This document shows, piece by piece, positions 55,578 to 64,000 of a DNA stretch of 64,000 nucleotides (its first letter is position 1; every line of letters starts with the position of its first letter). The notes under the pieces were generated by a model. That model searched no databases. It saw nothing but the letters and a program-made list of their open reading frames with translations, and had not been told where the DNA came from. Source of the DNA: Cacajao melanocephalus (Eukaryota > Chordata > Mammalia > Primates > Pitheciidae). A program made the position numbers and the translations under genes. Location of the stretch: NCBI GenBank assembly GCA_963573385.1, contig CAUYLG010038326.1, positions 1 to 64,000 of the forward strand. The letters are read 5' to 3'.

Positions 55578-55579
55578 AT

Positions 55580-56085
55580 TTTATTTTATGAACAATATTA
55601 ACTTTTCTTTAGTGACATATTATGCAAGAATTTGGTAATATAAGTACTAATACAATAGAGTTTTTGTTGTAAAATGGTTTATAGGTTAGTGTCATCATCA
55701 ACCTCTACAGAAATTTCCGTGGGACTAAAGAAGTTAACTAACTAGCACAGAACTACCTGGCTAGTTACTTGCAGCATCCAGGATTTGATTCTATATCTCT
55801 CTGATTCTAAGAAACATGATTATTATCTTACTTGCCTCCTAATATGCTAATATTAATATTTCCTTTGCACCTACGGAGCAGATTAAACCTTTTTCCATTA
55901 ACAGTAATATTTAGAGCATAGGAGTATAAGTGTTCAAAATGAGTATAATCCCTGTCCAAAATACCTATGATTTGGGGAAGAAATTGGACTACTGTAAAAG
56001 AGATGGAACAGAAAGAGCTAATACATATCTTCCTCCCAGTCAAGCTGGTTGTCAGCAAATGAAGAGGTATTAATAAATTAGAATA
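55580..56085. other. Nothing recognised
   Basis: The 120-codon minus-strand open frame at 55828-56190 runs into the Alu monomer and has no motif. Confidence 0.4.
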
Positions 56086-56087
56086 AA

Positions 56088-56228
56088 GCCAGGCGTGGGT
56101 GGCTCTCATTTGTAGTCTTACCTCTTTGAGAAGCCAGAATCTGAAGATTGAGGCCAGCCTGGACAACATAAAGCAACTGCACCTCAACAAAATATTTTAA
56201 AATTATCTGGGCAAAATAATGACTGTGG
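56088..56228 (+). repeat. Alu-type monomer (FLAM), diverged
   Basis: agccaggcgtgggtggctct, ttgaggccagcctggacaac, aacaaaatattttaaaatta. Confidence 0.8.
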
Positions 56229-57110
56229 TAAGAATCAAATGAAGAACTCAGCCCCATTTATATTAGCAAAACAAACACAAACAAACAAACCTTACAAATA
56301 CACTTCACCAAGGAGATAAAAGATCTCTATATGAAGAATTATAAAACACTGATGAAAAATATCATATATGACATAAACAAATGGAAATACATCCTATGTT
56401 TATGCTCATGGATGGTTAGAATCAATATTGTTAAAATGACCATACTGTCCAACGCAATCTATAGATTCAATGCAATTCCTATCAAAATACCCCATCATTT
56501 TTTGCAGAATTAGAAAAAAAATTTTCTTAATTTATATGAAACCAAAAAAGAGTGCAAATAGCCAAAGCAATACTAAGCAAAAAGAATAAATCTGGAAGCA
56601 CCACATTACTTCAAATTTTACTGCAAGGCTACAGTAACCAAAACAGCATGGTACCCATATAAAAGTAGATACATAGACCAATGGAACAGAATAGAGAACC
56701 CAGAAATAAAGCCAAATACAACAGCCAACTGTTCTTTGATAAAGCCAATCCCAAAAACATATACTAGGCAAAGAGCACCCTTTTCAATAAATTATGCTGG
56801 GAAAATTGGATAGCCAGGTGTAGAAGAATGAAACTGGATCCCGATTCTCACTGTGTACAAAACTTAACTGAAGATAGATTAAAGACTTAAATCAAAGCCC
56901 TAAAACCATAAAAAATTCTATTGAAAAACCTAAGACAAACTCTTTTAGACATTGGCTCAGGCAAAGAATTTATGACTATGACCTCAAAAACAAATATAAC
57001 AAGAAGTAAAATTAATAAGTGAGACCTAATTAAACTTCAGAACTTCTATATAACAAAAGAAATAACTAACAGAGTAAACAGACAACTTATAGAATAAAAG
57101 AAAATATTTG

Positions 57111-57454
57111 CCATCTGTATTTTGACAAATGACCAATATCTAGAATCTGCAAGGACCCTAAATCAGTAAGAAAAAGTATATAATCCCATTAAAAATTGGA
57201 TAAATGACATAAGCAGACATTTCTCAAAATAAGATATGCAAATGGCCAACAAACATATGAAAAAATGCTCAACATCACTAACCATCTTTACATTGACAAA
57301 ATACTAATATCTAGAATCAACAAGGAACTCAAATCAGCAAGAAAACAATAAATAATCTTATTAAAAAGTGGGTAAATGGCATAAGCAGTAATTTCTCAAC
57401 ATAAGATAAACAAATGGCCAACAAACATATGAAAAAAATGCTCAACATGACTAA
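57111..57454 (+). repeat. 171-bp tandem duplication inside L1
   Basis: 57111-57281 (ccatctgtattttgacaaat...) and 57282-57454 (ccatctttacattgacaaaa...) are two successive versions of one L1 segment, present once in the L1 layout. The junctions fall at ccat. Confidence 0.92.
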
Positions 57455-57840
57455 CCATCAGAGAATTGTGCACTAAAACCACAATGAGATGTCACCTTAT
57501 CCAGAATAGCCATTATTAAAAAGTCAGAAAACAATAGATGTTAGCATGAATGTGGTGAATAGTGAAAATGGAATGCTTATACATTGCTGGTGGGACTATA
57601 AATAATAAATTAGTACAACCTCTACAGAAAATAGTATGGAGGTATCTCAAAGAACTAAAAGTGCATCTACTATGAAATTCACAATCTCACTACTGGGTAT
57701 CTACCCAAAGGAAAATAAATCATTATAACAAAAAGACATCTGCATGCATATGTTTATCACTGTACAATTCACAATTGCAAAGATATGGAATCAAACTAAG
57801 TACCCATCAACTGAAAAATGGATAAAGAAAATATGATAGA

Positions 57841-58127
<287 letters not shown>

Positions 58128-58158
<31 letters not shown>
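58128..58158 (+). repeat. (TG)n microsatellite at the Alu tail
   Basis: tatatatatg then about 14 TG units, then a short AC-rich part. Confidence 0.95.
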
Positions 58159-58160
<2 letters not shown>

Positions 58161-58592
58161 ACACATACACCACACACCGTGGAATACTATTTAGCCATAA
58201 AAATAACAAAAATAACAAAATAATGAAATGTCTTTTGCAGCAACTTGGATGGGACTGGAGGCCATTGTCCTATGTGAAATAATTCAGGAATGGAAAACTA
58301 AATACCACATGTTCTCATTTATAAATGGTAGCTAAGCCATGGGTATGCCAAGGCATATAGAGTAATATAATAGACACTGGAGACTTAGAAGCAACAAAGG
58401 TGTAAGGGAGTGAGGGGATGAAAAATTACCTGTTGGGTACAATGTACACTATTTAGGTGACAGGTACACTAAAAGCTTGGACTTCACCACCATACAATTC
58501 ATTCGTGTAACCAAAAACTATTTGTACCCCTAAAGCTATTGAAATAATAACAAAACAATACAATTAAAATTTAAAGAATAAGGTAAAAAAAA

Positions 58593-58745
58593 TAGTTGGA
58601 TGTGGTGGTGCACACCTGCAGTCCTCACTACTTGGGAGGCCAAGGCAGGAAGATTGCTTGAGCCCAGGACTTTGAGGTTACAGTGAGCCATGATTGAGCC
58701 TCTATACTTCAGCCTACTTGACAGAGTGATACCATGTCTAAATAT
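58593..58745 (+). repeat. Alu right-arm monomer
   Basis: ttggatgtggtggtgcacac, cttgagcccaggactttgag, ttgacagagtgataccatgt. Confidence 0.85.
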
Positions 58746-58771
58746 ATAAGTAAGATTTACTGCTATTCCGG

Positions 58772-58806
58772 GCAATAAATCTAATTTGGCTGATTAGATT
58801 TATTGC
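58772..58806. repeat. Perfect hairpin, 14-bp arms, 7-base loop
   Basis: gcaataaatctaat, loop ttggctg, attagatttattgc. Confidence 0.97.
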
Positions 58807-59024
58807 TCAGTATAGAAGTAGAAATTCTGCCATTAGAACTAGAATAAACAGGTATTAATAAATAGGTATTATGTTTTCTGTAATCCTTTAGCTGTTTTTG
58901 TTGTTGTTGTTCCTTGTCAGCTCAGATAAGGGTGCCAGATTTCAGAGAAAATGGTTATACTGCTAATGTTTATACTGCTTATTTAGTAATTCTATTGGAA
59001 AGAAACATGAATTTGAGCATCTTC

Positions 59025-59155
59025 TTTTTTTCAAATAGAGATGGTGTTTCAATGTGTTACCGAGGCTAGTCTTGAAGCCCTGGGCTCAAGTGATCCTCCT
59101 GCCTTGGCCTCCCAAAGTACTGGGATTATTAGCAAAAGCCACCATGCCCAGCCAA
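59025..59155 (-). repeat. Alu-type monomer (FLAM), antisense
   Basis: tttcaaatagagatggtgtt, ctgggctcaagtgatcctcc, gcctcccaaagtactgggat, accatgcccagcc. Confidence 0.88.
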
Positions 59156-59179
59156 ATTTGAGTATCTTATGTGGGTCAG

Positions 59180-60111
59180 TTATTATGTTCGGTGCTAATA
59201 ACATGCTAATGAAATAGAAACTATATGCTCAAATAGGGAATAAAACTAGTTCATGAGGCTAGAGAAAAAGCAAACAACACTTTAAGTGTTGCATGAAATT
59301 ATATATAGTATGGATGCTATGGAACATCCCCAAAGGGATGTGTTACTAGCCAAAAGGGGAAATCTTTATAGTAAAATAAACAGTAATTATTGAGATGTGT
59401 CTTAGAGCGTGAGGTATTATGAGGGAGAGAAGGATACAATTGGTAGAAGGCAATAAAATCCAGAAATTTGAATGTGTAAAGTGAGGAGATGTGAAATAAC
59501 GTGCTTTTCGGTTCTGTAAGAGTGAACAAAGTTGTGAGGAGGTTGAAAGTCAAAAACTTTGCATCTCCAGAAATAAGCAAGTAACAGATAATCAGGGGTA
59601 CAATACGCTATGTTGAAGAGTTTTGATTTTCTTTCTGAAGGAGGAGATGATTCGCTGTTAAATTAGGAAGTGATAAATGTAATTCCTACTAAGAGGATTC
59701 TCTCTGGCAAGTAGGGAAAGTGATAGAGATAGAGAGAGGAAAAATCACTTTAGAGACAAGAAGCAATTACAGAAATTTAGGTAAGAAGCAACAAGTACTT
59801 AGACGATGTGGAATAGGGAGTAGTAACTCCAAGAAATAATAAAGAAGTAGAGATTAAATTTGATTTCAGATTTGGTTCAACGTGAGTAGCAGCTGAACAT
59901 ACATGATGGCTTCCTGATTATTATTTTAGGAAATAGGAAGATAATGGGGAAATCAGCAGAAGTGAAGTCTCAAGGTGGAGGAGGAAGATTTTGAGTTGGA
60001 GTGTCTGTGGAACAGTGTTAAGTATATGTTTAGTGAGTAGTTGTACGTAAAAGCTGGAGCTTGGAATACAGATAATTCTGGATTAACTAGTTGTATCTGG
60101 TAGTTACAAGC
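59180..60111 (-). repeat. L2 internal part, antisense, part 1
   Basis: Purine-rich text in L2 reverse-complement order (cttaggaaataggaagataa-like, gtgaagtctcaaggtggagg, gttggagtgtctgtggaaca, aaaagctggagcttggaata). Continues after the LTR at 60549. Confidence 0.5.
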
Positions 60112-60548
60112 TGTATTAGTCAGGGGTTCTTTAGAGGGATAGAACTAATGGAATATATGTCTATATAAAGGGGAGTTTATGAAATATTAACTCAAATGAC
60201 ACAAGGTCCCACAACAGGCCACCTGCAGGTTGAGAAGCAAGGACAGCCAGTCTGAATTCCAAAACTGAAGAATTTGGAGTCCAGTGTTCAAGAACAGCAA
60301 GCATCCAGCCTGGGAGTACGCTGGGAGGCTAGGCCAGTCTCTCTTTTCAGATTTTTCTACCTGCTTATATTCTAGCCATGTTAGCAGCTGATTAGATTGT
60401 GCCTACACAGATTAAGGGTGAATTTGCCTTTCCCAGCCCACTGACTCAAATGTTAATCTCCTTAGGCAACAGCCTTACAGACATACCCTGGATCAATACT
60501 TTGTATCCTTTAACCCAATAAAGCTGACCCTGAGTATTACCCATCACA
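60112..60548 (-). mobile_element. Solo MLT2-like (ERVL) LTR, antisense
   Basis: tgtattagtcaggggttctt, tagagggatagaactaatgg, gcagctgattagattgtgcc, caaatgttaatctccttagg and a terminal ttacccatcac-a. The reverse complement starts TGTGATGGGTAA, MLT2-like. No clear target duplication. Confidence 0.8.
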
Positions 60549-60710
60549 CTGGCATAGAGTAGTTGAGACCATAGATGTGGATATATTTTGTACATAGAGG
60601 TCATGGTTGGGTGTACATGCAGAGTGAGGAGAGTAAATGCCCAAAGATTGAGCTCTAGTAAAAGGCACAGTTTTAACAGGAACATCATTAAAGATGAGCT
60701 CTGTAACATG
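60549..60710 (-). repeat. L2 internal part, antisense, part 2
   Basis: ttgagaccatagatgtggat, cagagtgaggagagtaaatg, gattgagctctagtaaaagg continue the L2 order from before the LTR. Confidence 0.5.
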
Positions 60711-60771
60711 GATATTGATTTGACAATTAATATTTAATTATAGCCAGGGAACAAATGGTAGATATAGCATC

Positions 60772-61135
60772 TGTATTAGTCCATTTTCACACCACTATAA
60801 AGAACAATCTTGACAGTGGATAATATATGAAACAAAGAAGTTTAATTGACTCACAATTCTGCACGACTGGGGAGGCCTAAGGAAACTTAAAATCATGGCT
60901 GAAGGAAAGCAAGGCACTTCTTCACAAAGCAGTAGGAGAGAGAAAGAGAAAGAGCTTAGGGGAAACTGCCACTTTTAAGCCTTCAGATCTCATGGGAACT
61001 CCCTCACTATTACCAGAACAGTATGGGGGAAACCATGCCTGTGATCCAGTCACCTTCCACTGTGTCCCTCTTGTGATACATGGGAATTACAATTCAAAAT
61101 GAGATTTGAGTGGGGTCACAGAGACAAACCATTTC
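60772..61135 (-). mobile_element. THE1 provirus, 3' LTR (antisense)
   Basis: tgtattagtccattttcaca to gagacaaaccatttc-a. Partner of the LTR at 63154-63516. A purine-rich stretch on the minus strand (complement of 61136-61150) lies at the expected polypurine position. Confidence 0.95.
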
Positions 61136-63153
61136 ATTCCACCTTTGGCCTCACCCAAATTCCGTGTTCTTTCACATTTAAAAACTAATCTTGCCTTCGT
61201 GAAAGTCTCCCAAAGTATTAACTCATTACAGCATTAGCTCAAAAGTCCAAGTCCAAAGTCTCATATGAGATAAGGCAAGTCTCTGTCACCTATGAGCCTG
61301 TAAAATCAAAAGCAAGTTACTTACTTCCAAGATACAATGGAGGTACAGGCATTGAATAAATGTTCTTATTCCAAATGGGAGGAATTGGCTAAAACAAAGG
61401 GGCCACAAGCCCCATGGGAGTCCAAAACCTGGTGGAGCAGTCATTAAATCTTAAAGCTCCAAAATCTCTTTTGACTCTATGTCTCACATCCAGGGAATCC
61501 TGATTCAAGGAGTGGGCTCCCATGGCCTTAGGCAGCTCCACACCTGTGGCTCTGTGGGGTATTTCCCCTGTGGCTGCTTTCACAGCCTGGTGTTTAGTGC
61601 CTAATATAGTTTGGCTGTGTCCGTACCCAAATCTCAACTTGAATTGTATCTCCCAGAATTCCCATGGGTGTGTGGGTGGGACCCAGGGAGAGGTAAATTG
61701 AATCATGGGGGCTGGTCTTCCCCATGCTATTCTCGTGATAGTGAATAAATTTCACAAGATCTGATGGATTTATCAGGGGTTTCCACTTTTGCTTCTTCCT
61801 CATTTTCTCTTGCTGCTGCCATGTCAGAAGTGCCTTGCACCTCCCACCATAATTCTGAGGCCTCCCTTGCCATGTGAAACTGTAGTTTCAATTTAACCTC
61901 TTTTTATTCCCAGTCTCAGGTATGTCTTTATCAGCAGCATGAAAACAATCTAATACAGTGGCTGTGGCTTTTCCAGGCACATGGTGCAAGCTGTTGGTGG
62001 ATATATGATTCTGGAAGACAGTGACCTTCTCACACCTTCACTAGGCAGTGCCCCAGTGGGGACTCTGTGGGGGCTCCAACCCCACATTTCCCTTTCACAC
62101 TGCCTTAGCAGAGGTTCTTCATAAGGGCTCTACCCCTGCAACAGACTTCTGCCTGGACATCCAGGCATTTCCATACATTCTCTGAAATCTAGGCAAAGGC
62201 TCCCAAATCTCAACTCTTTCATCTGTGCTCTCACGGGCCCAGCACCACATGTAAGCCACCAATGCTTGGGGCTTATACCCTCTGAAGCAAAGACCTGGTC
62301 TGTACACTGGCCCCTGATAGCCATGACTGTAGCTGCAGCAGCTGGGATGCAGGCTGCCCATGCCCCAAGGCTACACAGAGCAGCAGGACCCTGGGCCCAG
62401 ACCACAAAACTATTTTTTTTCTCCTATGATTCCTGTCCTATCATGGGAGAGGCTGCTATCCTTTTTGGGAAAGGCTGCAGTCCTGTGATGGGAAAGGCTG
62501 CCGTGAATATCTCTGAAATGCCCTGGAGACATTTTCACCATTTCCTTAGTTACTAACATTTGGCTCTTCATTACTTATGCAATTTTCTGCAGTCAGCTTG
62601 AATTTTTCCCCAGAAATTTTGTTTTTCTTTTCTACCACATGGTCAGGCTGCAAATTTTTCAAACTTTTATGCTCTGCTTCCCTTTTAAATAAAAGTGCCT
62701 GTTTCAAATAATGTCTTTTTGAATGCATATGACTGAATGCTTTCAGAATTATCCAGGTCACCCCTTGAATACTTAGCTGCTTAGAAATTTCTTCCACCAG
62801 ATACCCTAAATCATGTCTCTGAAGTTCAAAGTTTCACAGATCTCTAGGGCAGTGGCAAAATGCCACCAATCTCTTTGCTAAAGCATAGCAATAGTGACCT
62901 TTATGCCAGTTCTCAAGAAGTTCCTTATCTTCAGCTGAGACCACCTCAGCCTAGACTTTGTGGTCCATATCACCATCAGCATCTTGATCACAACCATTCA
63001 AGTTTCTAGGAAGCTCCAAACTTTCCCACATCTCTCTGTCTTCTTCTGAGCCCTCCAAACTGTTCCAACCTCTGCCCATTACCCAGTTCCAAAGTCGCTT
63101 CCACATTTTCAGGTTTTCTTTATAGCAGTGCCCCACTTCAAGCACCAATTCTC
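61136..63153 (-). mobile_element. THE1 internal region, antisense, holding a nested LTR
   Basis: Runs between the two THE1 LTRs. After removing the nested LTR and its duplication, about 1.66 kb remains, near the usual THE1 internal length (about 1.6 kb). The 5' part (62900-63153) matches the fragment at 40850-41192. Open frames here are short and broken; THE1 has no functional genes. Confidence 0.93.
61602..61957 (+). mobile_element. Solo THE1/MST LTR, sense, nested in the THE1 provirus
   Basis: taatatagtttggctgtgtc to caatctaatac-a, opposite in strand to its host. Flanking pentamers gtgcc (61597-61601) and gtggc (61958-61962) match at four of five bases. Confidence 0.94.
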
Positions 63154-63516
63154 TGTATTAGTCCATTATCACATTGTGATAAAGAATGATCTAAGACTGA
63201 GTAATTTATACAGGAGAAGAGTTTAATTGACTCACAGTTTCTCATCGCTGGGGAGGCTTCAGGAAACCTATAATCATGGTGGAAGGCTAAGGGGAAGTAA
63301 GGCATGTCCTCACAAGGTGGCAGAAGTGAGAGAGTGCTCGGGGAAACTGCCACTTTTAAACCATCAGATCTCATGAGAACTTTCTCACTATCATGAGAAT
63401 AGCATGGAGGAAATCACTCCCATGATCCAGATACCTCCCACTGGTTCCTCCCTCCATATGTGGGGATTACAATTTGAAATGAGATTTGGGTGGGGACACC
63501 AAGCCAAGCCATATCA
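63154..63516 (-). mobile_element. THE1 provirus, 5' LTR (antisense)
   Basis: tgtattagtccattatcaca to caagccaagccatatc-a. Outer flanks gcatc (60767-60771) and gtatt (63517-63521) differ by two C/T changes, compatible with a decayed target duplication. Confidence 0.95.
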
Positions 63517-63667
63517 GTATTTTTTAAATGTAGAGTTTTTTTTTTTAATTATTCTACTTATATATGCACAAAAGTGAGAGGGAATAATTTAGGATAGTTT
63601 CCTGGTTTCTGTCCTAGGCAAATAAATGGATAGAGGTATACCAAAAAGAAAACAAAAAACTAAGCAA

Positions 63668-63671
<4 letters not shown>

Positions 63672-63714
<43 letters not shown>

Positions 63715-63718
63715 TGTA
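63672..63718 (+). repeat. (GT)n microsatellite 0.2 kb upstream of the exon
   Basis: About 18 uninterrupted GT units, then tatg and three more. UG-rich in the plus-strand transcript. Confidence 0.97.
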
Positions 63719-63902
63719 CATACATGATTATATGTAGCAAATAGCATTTTTGGATGCAATAACTCATTTTTTACAACTAAGAATATATAATGAAAAATAT
63801 CATACTGTAGAGGGAATTTGAGTTTCATTAGTCAGATGCAATTATCTCCCACTGTGTGAAGCTGACTTTCCTTAACAAGAGCAAAGCAAAAGGTCTAAGC
63901 CT

Positions 63903-63931
63903 ATTTTGCCGTCTCTTTGATGTTTTTATAG
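63903..63931 (+). promoter_or_regulatory. 3' splice acceptor with polypyrimidine tract
   Basis: A pyrimidine-rich run (attttgccgtctctttgatg, then tttttatag) ends in AG immediately before the open coiled-coil frame. A branch-point-like ttaac lies about 60 bases upstream near 63871. The tract is interrupted by purines, so the site looks of moderate strength. Confidence 0.6.
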
Positions 63932-64000
63932 GATATAATGAAAGATGAATGCTCGATGCTCAAGCTGCAGCTGAAAGAGAAGGATGAATTCATTTCCCAA
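63932..64000 (+). CDS. CCSER1: 5' part of a coiled-coil exon, cut by the window edge (tentatively CCSER1)
   Basis: The 69 bases after the splice acceptor stay open in one frame only; the other two frames hit stops within about 15 bases. An in-frame TAG sits directly before the exon (63929-63931), so the frame must be entered by splicing, in phase 0. The 23 codons begin D-I and continue MKDECSMLKLQLKEKDEF, with Met/Leu spacing and K/E/D charge typical of a coiled coil. From memory this resembles the C-terminal coiled-coil exon of CCSER1 (FAM190A), whose introns are very long and AT-rich like this window. I could not search for it, so the gene name is a hypothesis; that this is an exon is much firmer. 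No neighbouring exon is visible. Any plus-strand gene with a coiled coil remains possible. Confidence 0.6.

Noticed and set aside
55828..56190. 120-codon minus-strand open frame
   Set aside because: Runs across the Alu monomer and unannotated AT-rich sequence; no motif.
57111..57454. Alpha-satellite-like 171-bp repeat
   Set aside because: The period matches by coincidence; the sequence is L1 ORF2 text and occurs only twice.
63589..63828. Open frame with a Thr-His repeat near the exon
   Set aside because: Translation of the GT microsatellite on the opposite strand.

Overview
The window looks like primate (almost certainly human) nuclear DNA: AT-rich, no prokaryotic-style genes, and dense in primate-lineage interspersed repeats (AluS and AluJ, antisense and sense L1, THE1/MST/MLT1 LTRs, Tigger1, Tigger2, MADE1, L2, MIR). 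All family names are from memory of consensus sequences, not a RepeatMasker run.

The only protein-coding sequence I can support is at the extreme right edge. A 3' splice site at 63930-63931 is followed by an open, phase-0, charged coiled-coil exon (63932-64000) that runs off the window. The peptide resembles the C-terminal part of CCSER1 (FAM190A), but that identification is tentative. If the exon is real, positions 1-63931 are most simply one very large plus-strand intron, and none of the short open frames elsewhere is a credible gene.

Layout. 1-10 kb: an L1 3' fragment, two AluS, L2 and MIR relics, and a local duplication of an L2 tail with its TG repeat. 10-20 kb: a solo THE1/MST LTR with a perfect 5-bp target duplication, MLT1 relics, a 140-bp copy-and-paste insertion bracketed by a 57-bp duplication, an AluJ, and an LTR-internal-LTR MLT1-type provirus (17578-19925). 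20-26 kb: AT-rich and repeat-poor. 26-33 kb: MIR/L2 relics, a perfect 42-bp palindrome, an antisense MST LTR, and old L1-type sequence. 33-43 kb: AluJ, a Tigger2 element split by an Alu, a nuclear-receptor half-site cluster, an MLT1D-like LTR, L2 split by a THE1 LTR with perfect target duplication, a broken THE1 provirus, and a Tigger1 3' end.

43.4-50.4 kb is a nearly full-length antisense L1 with an 11-bp target duplication, broken reading frames and a second L1 nested inside it. 50.5-56 kb: a 133-nt polypyrimidine tract, a MADE1 hairpin and an LTR-like element. 56.2-58.5 kb: a sense L1 3' end with an internal 171-bp tandem duplication and a nested Alu. 59-60.7 kb: antisense L2 split by an MLT2-like LTR. 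60.8-63.5 kb: a complete antisense THE1 provirus carrying a solo sense-strand LTR in its internal region, lying just upstream of the terminal exon.

I see no undescribed gene system. The interesting material is structural: templated local duplications, nested retroelements with datable order, palindromes, and several elements placed where they could influence the downstream exon.
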